From an uncultured Clostridia bacterium (GTDB lineage Bacteria; Bacillota; Clostridia; TANB77; UBA1234): a stretch of 64,000 nucleotides of DNA. The stretch lies in NCBI GenBank assembly GCA_934149405.1, contig CAKPEV010000003.1, forward strand, positions 1 to 64,000, written 5' to 3'. The notes beneath the pieces were generated by a model. It searched no databases, was not told the origin of the DNA, and saw nothing but the letters and a program-made list of their open reading frames with translations. The position numbers and the translations under genes are program-made. Shown here piece by piece: positions 17,760-26,830 of the stretch (within the stretch, counting starts at the first letter, position 1; each line of letters opens with the position of its first letter).

Positions 17760-19508
17760 ATGGAAAAAGTTGAAAGAGGCAGAAAAAATGAAAAGATTAT
17801 TTTGGCAATAGTAATAGTAGCAATAATATTAATTTCGCAAATAGCCATAATTTTGGTAAATGCAGGAATTTTTAATAACAATGGGGAAAAATTTATATCT
17901 TTATTAACAGAAAAGCAATATTTTTGTTCTATGGTGAAAAAGAATTTAGATAATTTTAGTGGCGATGGAGAGAAGAAATATAAATTTTCACTTCAAAATT
18001 CAACGTTAACTAAAGTGCAAAAATTTTTAGGCATAAGCAAATATAAATTATTAAATGGAAATATCGAAATAGAAGGAACAGTGGTTACAGAAGATAAAAA
18101 CTATGATGTGAAAATGAGCTTAAACAATAGTGTGAATAGTGAAATTATTCAAAACGGTAACAAATTAGCCGTTTCAATGCCTAAACTATATAAGAAATAT
18201 ATTGTAGTAGAAAATGCAAATATGGAAAGAGATATAAAAAAGATACTTGATATAACGTCTGATGAAAATAGCAAACAACAAATAAGTAGAATAAAGAAAA
18301 AGTATGAAAAGTTGTTAGCAAGTAGCATAAAAGATGATATTGAAATTGAAAAAGATAAAAATATAGAATTGAACGGAAATAGTTATAGCACAACAAAATA
18401 CGAGCTAGACTTAGATAGTAAAAAATTAACGGAAATCATAAAAAAATTATTAAAAGAATTAAAAGACGATGGAGAAACGCTTGACTTCGTATCGAAAAAA
18501 ATCAATGAATGTAATAAGTTAAAGAGTGAGTATGCAAATATGAAAACAGAAGAAAACATAACGACTGAAGATATAAGAAAAGAAATTGAAAACATAAGTA
18601 ATAATATAAAAATAGATGAAAATATTGAACTAGAAATAAAGGCATATGAATATCAAAAAGAAAACATAAAGACCGAATTAGAATTAAAGCAGAAAGACTC
18701 GGAATATTCATTCATATTAGAGACACAGCCGACAAACGAAAAACAAACTTCTACACTTACTATAAAGAAAGACAAGGAAACACTACAAATTCAGTATGAC
18801 GGAACGTTAGAAAAAGAACTTTATAATGGAAATGTAACTTTAAATAAAAATAGTGCGCTTGGAAAAATGAATATAACAATGTACAAAACTCCTACAAGAA
18901 ATGTAAGAAAGATTGACGAGTTAAGCTCAATAGAAATTGCAACTGCAAGTGACGAAGAAATAAAAGCTTTGCGAGAAGAAATAAAAAACAACTTAAAAGT
19001 AACACCGAAAGATAATATAGGAAAATTTGAAATAAAAAAGCCCACAACAAGTGGTGATGAGATAGCAAATGCAGAATTAGCATATAAGCGAATAAATCCA
19101 ATAATGACGAAAGATGAAGTTATAAGAATTCTTGGAAAACCAAATAAAATGGCTTCTGGTGAAAACGAGACGGAAGAATATTTATCATGGTATCAAGGCG
19201 AAAAAACAAAATTAATTTCAGTAAAAGTTGAAGGAATAAAATTGTATGAGGTAATAAATGATATTGCACAAGATTCTAAATATAACCAAGAAATTTATAA
19301 AAGCCTTTCGGGAGATGTAGAGGATTTAAGTAAGTTAGTAAATCAAATACAAAGCGGTGATACAAAAGAAAATGTAATAAAAATATTAGGAGACAAAAAT
19401 CTTGAAGTATTAAAAAGCAATTTAGGATATAAGGAATATATTTGGTATGATAAGAACGGAAAAAGTGAAAAAATAAAATTTGATGAAAATGATAAAGTGT
19501 TAAAATAG
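17760..19508 (+). CDS. Membrane-anchored protein with SmpA-like repeats, paralogue B
   Basis: A 582-residue paralogue of the gene at 15732-17537. Shared features are the N-terminal membrane segment (about residues 15-34), the opening FNNNGEKFISLLTEKQY (compare TNGVKFVELMTKDQY in paralogue A) and the twin C-terminal motifs INPIMTKDEVIRILGKPN and SGDTKENVIKILGDKN, each followed by an aromatic strand. It is highly Lys- and Glu-rich with weak amphipathic helices in the middle. GGGAGGTTTTT precedes the ATG. The pair arose by tandem duplication, with tRNA-Asn caught between. Function unknown. Confidence 0.8.
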   Translation: MEKVERGRKNEKIILAIVIVAIILISQIAIILVNAGIFNNNGEKFISLLTEKQYFCSMVKKNLDNFSGDGEKKYKFSLQNSTLTKVQKFLGISKYKLLNGNIEIEGTVVTEDKNYDVKMSLNNSVNSEIIQNGNKLAVSMPKLYKKYIVVENANMERDIKKILDITSDENSKQQISRIKKKYEKLLASSIKDDIEIEKDKNIELNGNSYSTTKYELDLDSKKLTEIIKKLLKELKDDGETLDFVSKKINECNKLKSEYANMKTEENITTEDIRKEIENISNNIKIDENIELEIKAYEYQKENIKTELELKQKDSEYSFILETQPTNEKQTSTLTIKKDKETLQIQYDGTLEKELYNGNVTLNKNSALGKMNITMYKTPTRNVRKIDELSSIEIATASDEEIKALREEIKNNLKVTPKDNIGKFEIKKPTTSGDEIANAELAYKRINPIMTKDEVIRILGKPNKMASGENETEEYLSWYQGEKTKLISVKVEGIKLYEVINDIAQDSKYNQEIYKSLSGDVEDLSKLVNQIQSGDTKENVIKILGDKNLEVLKSNLGYKEYIWYDKNGKSEKIKFDENDKVLK

Positions 19509-19514
19509 AAAGTG

Positions 19515-19543
19515 AAACCCTTGCCATAAATTGGCAAGGGTTT
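19515..19543 (+). terminator. Hairpin after paralogue B
   Basis: AAACCCTTGCCA (19515-19526) and TGGCAAGGGTTT (19532-19543) form a 12-pair stem with a 5-base loop. The T run is only the stem end, but the stem is strong. Confidence 0.7.
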
Positions 19544-19607
19544 GCACGTTAAATTTAATGACAAAAGTTTTATGTTATGGTAAACTTAACATAAGGAGGC
19601 GATGCAA

Positions 19608-22600
19608 ATGACAAAAAGTATTTTGCACCAAAACAAGCCGAGAAGAAGCATTATAAGGAAAATGATCGCCGTATACATAGGAATATTAATTGCAGTAACA
19701 AATATAGGAATAAGTCTTGCAAACGATTATGAAGGAGAAACTAATATAGGTTCAACAGCTTGGTCTAAGGCAAATGGTAATCAAGAATGGGTAGTAACAG
19801 AATATGATAAAAACTGGAATCACGTAGGAGCAACTGGAACAAAAGTTACAGTATATGTAGGAGGAGATTATGGCACTTCTAAAAGTGTGTATTATGATCA
19901 AGGCGAAGGCGTGAATGGTACGGTATACAAAGGATATGATTGGTCATCATGCACAGGAAGAGATGCTCCACCATCAAATGGCTTTAACACAGATACAAAT
20001 CAAATGAAGAAGATGGTAGATACAATGGGTTTTGATTCTGAAACAAGCAAGAAAATAAAAAATGGGGAAGTTGTAACTATCCTTTCAGAGCCAACAGTAA
20101 GAATAAAAAATACTAAAACAGGAGAAATAATAGAAGGAACTGTAACAGAAATATTAGCAGCATGTAAAAATGCGGAAGCAAACGGAGTGAAGAACGGGCA
20201 AGGAATAAGATATGTAGAAAACTATACAAAATCGATTTTAATGAAATTAAAAGAAGAACAACCAGGCCTATATGCAGCAATATTAGCAAATGCAAATGGT
20301 CAAGGACAAGCTGTACATCAAGAGAGATTATATCCAACTCCAACGCCTACATCAACCACAACCACACCAACGCCTAAAAACAATACACCTACTCCGGAAA
20401 AACCAACACCAACACCAGACGAAGAGCAAACACCGACACCAACTCCAAAGCCAACACCAGTACCACCAGAATTACCACCGAAATCAACAAAGTATACCGT
20501 AACGGAAGGAGATGCACCGGAAAACTCGGGTTATACAGCACAAGTAAAAATAGACAATGAAAAATTCAAGGTATTCTTAGGATATGATTCTAATGGAAAT
20601 CCAATACCGACAAATGAAACATTGAAATTAAATGGTTGCACTAGTTTAGTTGGTGTAGTAAAAAAATTAGGATTGAATACGGTAAAATTCACAGATGGAG
20701 TTGAGTATGTAGTATATGCGTATTGGTCTAGAGAAGAAGAAAGAACAGGAAGAAGACAAAAAGAAATAGATGGTGTTCCACAAGTAGATGAAAATGGAGA
20801 TCCGATAATGGAAGAATATACATATATGGAAACAATAGATGGAGTAGAAACAGCAACAGTGTATAGCAAAAATTGGTCAACATACTATTATAAAATAAGA
20901 AATGAGACTAACTGGGCAAAATTAAAAAATCTCCTAGTATCAAATGAAGCTTTTGGAGAAGTAGCATTTGAATCACCGAGAGAAATAACATATATGCCAA
21001 TGATATATTCAGATGCGACAAGAATAAGTGAAAAAGTATGTATGGTAGGTGGTGTATATGAGTATGCATCAGATGCAAAAGAAGCCGCAGAAGAATTTGC
21101 GAAAACTGCAACTTGGAGCGACTTTTGGAATGTCATATCAGATGTACTAAATTCGTCGGAAGGAATAATAACATATAATGGAGTTGTTTCAAATAATGCA
21201 TGTAATAAATTAAAAGAAGAAAGTACAACAACCAAAGAAGTAGTGAATAAATCATTAGGCGGAAATGCATATCCATCAACAGGTTTGCACGATGTAGAAT
21301 GGATAAGAATAGCAGGAGAGGAAACAGGTTGGCCATTTAAACCAAACGCAATAAGAATACATACACCAATATATAATGAAATGAAGATAACATCACCATC
21401 AACAAACCAATTAGAAAATACAAATGGAGTAACAAGTGGATATAAAATAGTAACGATAGGAGATGAATTCACAGTAACAGTAAATATAAGTGGACCATAT
21501 GAGTATTATTATTTTCCAGATGGTACAACAAATAGAATAAGCTTAGATACATCGAAATATGTGAAGGATGTAATAATAGACTGCGGAGTATGTGGAAAAC
21601 AATATCATTCAAAAACGCATACCTGCGAATGGTATAATACAATAGAAAAAAATGACGATACAGAATATCAAATAACAACAACAGTAATAGCTAAGAATAG
21701 TGGACCTAAAGGCGAGGCAGAAGCAAATAAAAATGAGCCAGATGACATCTATGTATTAAAACAATATGGAGGAGTTCATTTAGTAGGAAAGATATATGAT
21801 TTAGAAGTAAGAACAACAGATGATCCAGGTTGGAAATTAAGAATGGCTGAAAAGCTAGCAAAATTGCCAATAGGTGAAAAAGGAGATAATGCAATAAATT
21901 CATATAAATATGGCGTAAAGTTAGGTTATAGAGCATACTTCGATTTGAAAACATTAGGCACAGCATCAAAAGATATAGAAATAATACCAAAGATATATTA
22001 TGTAGATAAAAACGGAAATCAAAAAGAAGTGGATTTATACTATAGAACTTCAAAAACAGAATATAAAAAATTAGAAGACAATGATATAGAAATAAGTATG
22101 GTAATGAACAATACTAATGGAGATGTAAATAATAAAGACTTTAAAACAGAAAGAGCAGCTATGCTAGTTGTAAATCCAAATATAAATTATAATCAAAAAT
22201 TAACAATTGGAGGATTAAAGAACATAAGGCTAACAGCACAAAATTCAGTAGCAACAAAATATAATGGAGTATATACATGGAAACCGACGGTGGAACAGTC
22301 TAGAAGATGGTATGGAGAAGTATATATACCGGCTAGTACAATAGTAGCAGAAAAAGGTGCGACTGTGACAGAAATAGCAAGAGGCACTAAAGTATTAAAA
22401 GAAGGATATCTAATAGTATCGTTTAAAGAAATCGTATCGAGAAGAGAAAATGAAAGTAGATATTTGGAGTATAGTATAGGAAGAACAACAGACGGAGTAA
22501 AATTTTCGCCAGATGCGTCAAACAAACTAGTAAGCCCATCAATAATGTATGAAGAAAAAACAAACGGCGAAAAGCAAACATTAAAATCAGAAATAACATT

Positions 22601-22709
22601 GCCAAACGGGAAAGTATTTTATGGCTATGAGGAAACAGAAGCTCCGATAATAATTTATGATGTGTCACTAAGAGCAAATGATGATTATGAACAAACTGGA
22701 ACACACTAA
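19608..22709 (+). CDS. Large secreted surface protein with Pro-Thr linker, copy 1
   Basis: A 1033-residue secreted protein. An N-terminal hydrophobic signal or anchor (about residues 18-38) follows a basic start. A small domain with KVTVYVGGDYG and GEGVNGTVYKGYDW comes next, then a Pro-Thr linker (about residues 245-288, TPTPT repeats), then a long beta-rich region ending RANDDYEQTGTH. Cys pairs such as DCGVCGKQYH suggest a metal or disulphide site. The Met at 19608 is chosen because AAGGAGG lies 8 bases upstream; the ATG at 19602 is too close. It is a full-length paralogue of the gene at 23626-26730. No sortase signal is visible. The linker is a plausible O-glycosylation target for the enzymes encoded downstream; that is inference. 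Confidence 0.85.
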   Translation: MTKSILHQNKPRRSIIRKMIAVYIGILIAVTNIGISLANDYEGETNIGSTAWSKANGNQEWVVTEYDKNWNHVGATGTKVTVYVGGDYGTSKSVYYDQGEGVNGTVYKGYDWSSCTGRDAPPSNGFNTDTNQMKKMVDTMGFDSETSKKIKNGEVVTILSEPTVRIKNTKTGEIIEGTVTEILAACKNAEANGVKNGQGIRYVENYTKSILMKLKEEQPGLYAAILANANGQGQAVHQERLYPTPTPTSTTTTPTPKNNTPTPEKPTPTPDEEQTPTPTPKPTPVPPELPPKSTKYTVTEGDAPENSGYTAQVKIDNEKFKVFLGYDSNGNPIPTNETLKLNGCTSLVGVVKKLGLNTVKFTDGVEYVVYAYWSREEERTGRRQKEIDGVPQVDENGDPIMEEYTYMETIDGVETATVYSKNWSTYYYKIRNETNWAKLKNLLVSNEAFGEVAFESPREITYMPMIYSDATRISEKVCMVGGVYEYASDAKEAAEEFAKTATWSDFWNVISDVLNSSEGIITYNGVVSNNACNKLKEESTTTKEVVNKSLGGNAYPSTGLHDVEWIRIAGEETGWPFKPNAIRIHTPIYNEMKITSPSTNQLENTNGVTSGYKIVTIGDEFTVTVNISGPYEYYYFPDGTTNRISLDTSKYVKDVIIDCGVCGKQYHSKTHTCEWYNTIEKNDDTEYQITTTVIAKNSGPKGEAEANKNEPDDIYVLKQYGGVHLVGKIYDLEVRTTDDPGWKLRMAEKLAKLPIGEKGDNAINSYKYGVKLGYRAYFDLKTLGTASKDIEIIPKIYYVDKNGNQKEVDLYYRTSKTEYKKLEDNDIEISMVMNNTNGDVNNKDFKTERAAMLVVNPNINYNQKLTIGGLKNIRLTAQNSVATKYNGVYTWKPTVEQSRRWYGEVYIPASTIVAEKGATVTEIARGTKVLKEGYLIVSFKEIVSRRENESRYLEYSIGRTTDGVKFSPDASNKLVSPSIMYEEKTNGEKQTLKSEITLPNGKVFYGYEETEAPIIIYDVSLRANDDYEQTGTH

Positions 22710-22822
22710 TAAATAGTGAAAGCAAATCAAATTGAACAGAAAAAATATCGAAGAGAAAAAGCAAACAGAAAATATTTAATTGAATAAAAAAATAACAAAT
22801 AAGAAATATTAAGTAGGAAAGC

Positions 22823-22872
22823 AAAACCGTAATTTCAATCACGACAGCCGTGAGCGAGATTACGGTTTTATT
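22823..22872 (+). terminator. Terminator after surface protein copy 1
   Basis: AAAACCGTAAT (22823-22833) and ATTACGGTTTT (22859-22869) enclose an inner hairpin CACG/CGTG. A short T-rich tail follows. Confidence 0.75.
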
Positions 22873-22878
22873 ATACTG

Positions 22879-22911
22879 AAATATTACAAAAATATTACAG
22901 AAATATTAAAA
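22879..22911. repeat. Three tandem 11-base AAATATTA repeats
   Basis: AAATATTACAA, AAATATTACAG and AAATATTAAAA follow each other with an 11-base period just upstream of the SLH gene. Helically phased AT-rich repeats can bind a regulator or bend DNA. Low-complexity chance is also possible. Confidence 0.5.
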
Positions 22912-22944
22912 AACGATAACAAATAATGCGGAAAGGTGATTGAT

Positions 22945-22998
22945 ATGATAAAATTTTGTTGGAAAAGGAGGAGAAAAAATGAAAAAAAAGATATTTAG
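22945..22998 (+). other. Possible 17-codon leader ORF overlapping the SLH gene start
   Basis: ATG at 22945 follows GAAAGGTGATTG and encodes MIKFCWKRRRKNEKKDI, ending 20 bases inside the SLH gene in another frame. The SLH ribosome binding site lies within it. It may couple translation or be fortuitous. Confidence 0.3.
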
Positions 22999-23614
22999 TT
23001 TAGTATTAGCATTAATGATGCTAATGAACATTGTAGCACTTATGCCAACAACAAAGGCTGCAACATTTTCAGATGTTCCAGACAATCACTGGGCTAAATC
23101 ATATATTGAACAAATGCAAGGTTCAAATATAATAAATGGCTATGAAGATGGAACTTTTAAACCTGAAAAAGAAGTTAAAGTAGGGGAGTTTATTAAGATT
23201 CTTTGTGTAAAGGTATTTCCAGACTTCAAATATATTCCACCTGAAGATGGTTCGAATTGGTCTAGACCATATGTAGAAGCTTTAGATGGAGTATTGCTTA
23301 AGGCAAGAGATTATAATGATGCAATTGTTTCAAGAGCTATAACTAGAGAAGAAGCTGCAAAGTTGATATGTTACTTTCATGTGCTAGTTGATGGAAGTAA
23401 ACAAGAAGAATTTACGCTTGGAAAGAATGAAGAATATATAAAAAATTTTTCTGATGAAAGTTTGATAACAAACAGTACAAGTAGAATGCTAATAGATAAT
23501 TGCGTGCGATTTGGCCTAATTAATGGTTTTGAAGACGGAACATTTAGACCAAATGCCACTTTGACAAGAGCACAAGCATCCAAAATGGTATATACAGCAA
23601 TTTATAATAGATAG
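22979..23614 (+). CDS. SLH-domain secreted protein
   Basis: A 211-residue protein with a cleavable-type signal peptide (about residues 1-27, ending PTTKA-A) and three S-layer homology modules, which bind pyruvylated secondary cell wall polymers. Module 1 starts FSDVPDNHWAKSYIEQM and ends INGYEDGTFKPE. Module 2 covers WSRPYVEALDG to ITREEAAKLI. Module 3 ends INGFEDGTFRPNATLTRAQ. There is almost nothing else in the protein, so it is a minimal wall anchor. It lies between the two large surface paralogues and ends 11 bases before the second, so it may be co-expressed with it and perhaps anchors it. AAAAGGAGGAG precedes the ATG. Confidence 0.92.
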   Translation: MKKKIFSLVLALMMLMNIVALMPTTKAATFSDVPDNHWAKSYIEQMQGSNIINGYEDGTFKPEKEVKVGEFIKILCVKVFPDFKYIPPEDGSNWSRPYVEALDGVLLKARDYNDAIVSRAITREEAAKLICYFHVLVDGSKQEEFTLGKNEEYIKNFSDESLITNSTSRMLIDNCVRFGLINGFEDGTFRPNATLTRAQASKMVYTAIYNR

Positions 23615-23625
23615 GAAGTGATAAT

Positions 23626-26600
23626 ATGAGAGAAAAAAGAAAAGATATATTGGTTTTTTGTATATCGTTGATTACAATTCTGACATTATTTGGTATTTAC
23701 CTATGCGTAAAAGGTGATGATACCACTGGTAATTCATATGGTGGCGGTGGTGAATGGAAGTATACCCCTGGACAAGAATATTACATAACACAAGAGGGAA
23801 CTGGTACAGTAGTTACAGTTAATATAAATGGAAAAGAAGAAACTGTTTATTATAAACCAGGTGAAGGGGTTGATGGAACAGTATATCAAGGGTATCAATA
23901 TGCAACGAATAATCCTAATGCACCATATCTTCCACCTTCTGATAAATATGATACTTCAAGAGAAGATATAGCAAAATTAGCGGAATCTCTTGGGTATGAT
24001 AGTGCAACTTGTGATGCAATAAGAAATGGTACAAATACATCTGTAGTAACAGTAAAAATTGAGCCATATGTTACGATAAAAAATCAGACTACTGGTGAAG
24101 TTATGAGAGTACCAGTAACAGTTGCGGATGAAGTCTATGGAGATGATTGGAATTTGTGTATTTATATAGATACTGTTCTAGAAAGATTACAAGAAGAAAA
24201 TCCAGAGCTTTATGCAGCTATTTTGGCTAATCCAGATGGAATAGGGCAAGTAATTCATCAATTGAAAGCGGCAACACCAACACCTGGTACACCTGGCACT
24301 CCAGGTACACCTGGCACTCCAGGCACACCTTCACCGGGCACACCTTCACCAGGAACACCAACGCCAAGTACACCAACTCCAGTAAAACCTAGTCAAAGCT
24401 ATACTCTTATGTATGCTGGACCAAAAAATTGTTATGGCAATTCAGTAAATACTGTAGCTAAAATAGATAATACTATATTTAATGTTGCTGCTGGGAAACC
24501 AATACCTACAAGTGAGGAATTATATCTAAGCGGAGACACAAATTGGATTGCCAATTTGACAGGAATTCAAAGTTGGGTATTAAGATGCGATTCGGCGCAG
24601 GGAAAAACAGTAACAGCTAAATATTGGGATGGAACATATGATATTTCGGAAAGAAATTATATAAAAAGTGGGGATAAATATATTTGGAAATATGAAGATC
24701 AACGTAATGTTAGCACTCTTCCTTCGGAAAGCCCTACTTACAAGTATGATTATGATAAACATTATGAAGAATATTGGGACTATGTTGAGAGTACAAAGTT
24801 AGTAGGAAAAAAAACAACAGCATATACATATATAGGAGATGCCAAAATAGAAGATTCATCTACTGTCGTTATTAAAAATACGGCAATTGGTGGAGAAGTA
24901 TCTTCATCGATATCTAGCGGCATGACACTGACTTTAAACAATACAACATATAACTACGGACCAGCAGCAAGTGCTAGCAGGGTAACTCTATTTAATGACT
25001 ATTTTCTTGGCAAGTATGAGAGCTTCGATGCTGCAAAAAAAGCTGTAGATAGCTATAAAGTGAATCCAAATATAGATCATTATTTTAAACTCAAAAGTGA
25101 TGGTAATGTTATAATCACAGCAAAGGGAAGAATACAAAGATATAATTGCAATACTGATATATGCACAAATGATTTTTCTTTTGATAGAATCAAATTTTAT
25201 AGTTTATTAATAAATAAAATACCTTTGATTCCTAATAAGTCTGTAGGCAATAGTGAGTATGTAACTGAATATGCTAGACATATCGTTGGAAGTAAATTTG
25301 TAGATATTTTAAATGTTAATGGCGTAAAAGTGCATACTCCTATCCACGATGAACTAACAATTGTATCTGATTCTAAGAATCAACTAAATAATATGAATTT
25401 GACAAGAAATTCATATAAATTGGTAACAATAGATGATAAATTCAAAGTTACATTGAAATTGGATGGAAGTACTTACTATTATAACGGAATTCCGTATGTG
25501 TCTAATAATGTAAAGAAATATGTGAAAAAAGTTGAATTATATTGTGGAGTGTGTGGAACTAATGTAGTGCAAGAACAAAATAATATAAAAAGCGAATATA
25601 CTCATGAATGTTGGGTTAACCCAGAAAAAGTTACGGATATAAGTTGGTATCCAATAACTTCAAAAGTATGGGTAGAAAATCATGCTTGTGGTGGAGCAGA
25701 TAAAACGGAGAATGCAATATATAATTCACCAGATGATTATTACGTATTGGAACAAGAAAGCGGAATTACAGTATTAGGAAAAATATACGATTTACAAGTA
25801 AGAGCTACTGATGACCCATCATGGAAACTAAAAAAAGCAGAAACGCTTGCTAAATTGCCAACAGGGGAAAATGGTGATAACAAAGTAACAACATATAAAA
25901 ATGGAGTAAAATTAGGCTATAGAGCATATTTTGATTTAAAAACTCTTGGAAGTGCATCTGAAAAAATTAGTATAATTCCAAAGATATATTATGTTGATTT
26001 GAATGGAAATGATTTAACTAATACGGTAGACCTATACTATAGAACTTCTGCAACTGAATATAAGAAATTATCTGATAATGATATTACAATAAATATGAAC
26101 ATGAACAATACAAGAGGAACTGATTTTAATGCTTTGTTCAAGGAAGAATGTTCTAAAATGTTGGCTGTATTTACAGGAATAGATTATAATAAGCAATTAA
26201 ATATTGGCGGATTGAAAGAAATATTGCTTTCTGCTAATAATTCAACAAGAACGAAATATAAATTTAAAGAGCCAGGAAAATCGGGAAAAACAGAAGGATA
26301 TATAGACAGACCATCTAGAAATTCAAGAAGATGGTATGGAGAAGTATATGTGCCTTCAAGTACAGTGGTTGCGGAAAAAGGAGCAACGGTTACAGAAATA
26401 GCTAGAGGTGTAAAAACAAAGAAAACAGGATATTTAGTGGTTGTATTTGAGAATATTGATTCAAAAACCATGGAAGGATATAACTATTTGAGATATAGCG
26501 TTGGAAGGGATACAGATGGAACACAATTTTCTCCTGTAGGTACTAACTTAGTTTCACCTTCTATAATGTATAACGAAAAAACAAACAACGGAGCACAATC

Positions 26601-26730
26601 GCTAAAGACAACAATTAAATTACCAAATGGAAAAACGTTTAGTTCATATCCACAAACAGACGCACCAGTAATCATCTATGATGTTTCACTTCGTGCAAAT
26701 AACGATTATGAACAAACAGGTACACACTAA
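23626..26730 (+). CDS. Large secreted surface protein with Pro-Thr-Gly linker, copy 2
   Basis: A 1034-residue paralogue of the protein at 19608-22709, with the same order: N-terminal hydrophobic segment (about residues 7-28), small domain with KPGEGVDGTVYQGYQY, Pro-rich linker (about residues 218-260, here TPGTPG repeats), long beta-rich region with a Cys pair ELYCGVCG, and the end RANNDYEQTGTH. The regions around KIYDLQVRATDDPSWKL and AEKGATVTEIARG are nearly identical in both copies, so these parts are under constraint. Linkers differ in repeat unit, so they evolved separately. AGGAAGTGATAAT precedes the ATG, 11 bases after the SLH gene. Function unknown; a cell-surface structural or adhesive role is likely. 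Confidence 0.85.
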   Translation: MREKRKDILVFCISLITILTLFGIYLCVKGDDTTGNSYGGGGEWKYTPGQEYYITQEGTGTVVTVNINGKEETVYYKPGEGVDGTVYQGYQYATNNPNAPYLPPSDKYDTSREDIAKLAESLGYDSATCDAIRNGTNTSVVTVKIEPYVTIKNQTTGEVMRVPVTVADEVYGDDWNLCIYIDTVLERLQEENPELYAAILANPDGIGQVIHQLKAATPTPGTPGTPGTPGTPGTPSPGTPSPGTPTPSTPTPVKPSQSYTLMYAGPKNCYGNSVNTVAKIDNTIFNVAAGKPIPTSEELYLSGDTNWIANLTGIQSWVLRCDSAQGKTVTAKYWDGTYDISERNYIKSGDKYIWKYEDQRNVSTLPSESPTYKYDYDKHYEEYWDYVESTKLVGKKTTAYTYIGDAKIEDSSTVVIKNTAIGGEVSSSISSGMTLTLNNTTYNYGPAASASRVTLFNDYFLGKYESFDAAKKAVDSYKVNPNIDHYFKLKSDGNVIITAKGRIQRYNCNTDICTNDFSFDRIKFYSLLINKIPLIPNKSVGNSEYVTEYARHIVGSKFVDILNVNGVKVHTPIHDELTIVSDSKNQLNNMNLTRNSYKLVTIDDKFKVTLKLDGSTYYYNGIPYVSNNVKKYVKKVELYCGVCGTNVVQEQNNIKSEYTHECWVNPEKVTDISWYPITSKVWVENHACGGADKTENAIYNSPDDYYVLEQESGITVLGKIYDLQVRATDDPSWKLKKAETLAKLPTGENGDNKVTTYKNGVKLGYRAYFDLKTLGSASEKISIIPKIYYVDLNGNDLTNTVDLYYRTSATEYKKLSDNDITINMNMNNTRGTDFNALFKEECSKMLAVFTGIDYNKQLNIGGLKEILLSANNSTRTKYKFKEPGKSGKTEGYIDRPSRNSRRWYGEVYVPSSTVVAEKGATVTEIARGVKTKKTGYLVVVFENIDSKTMEGYNYLRYSVGRDTDGTQFSPVGTNLVSPSIMYNEKTNNGAQSLKTTIKLPNGKTFSSYPQTDAPVIIYDVSLRANNDYEQTGTH
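24275..24383 (+). repeat. Tandem repeats encoding the TPG linker
   Basis: Units of 9 bases such as CCTGGCACT and CCAGGTACA repeat many times, giving Thr-Pro-Gly. Such arrays change length by slippage. Confidence 0.8.
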
Positions 26731-26752
26731 TATATAATAATATTATTAGTTT

Positions 26753-26788
26753 AAAACTAGAAAGCACCTTGCTTTCTAGTTTTTTTTA
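26753..26788 (+). terminator. Terminator after surface protein copy 2
   Basis: AAAACTAGAAAGC (26753-26765) and GCTTTCTAGTTTT (26771-26783) with a 5-base loop and a run of eight T. Confidence 0.92.
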
Positions 26789-26830
26789 TCATAAAATAAT
26801 AATGGAAAAACTAAGCCTTTGGAGGAGAAG

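Noticed and set aside
20888..21472. 194-codon minus-strand ORF opposite the first surface protein, and similar Leu/Phe/Ser-rich antisense ORFs
   Set aside because: All mirror the codon pattern of the plus-strand genes and lack start signals.
24275..24383. CRISPR-like array
   Set aside because: These 9-base units are in frame and encode Thr-Pro-Gly; there are no spacers. I saw no CRISPR array anywhere in the window.
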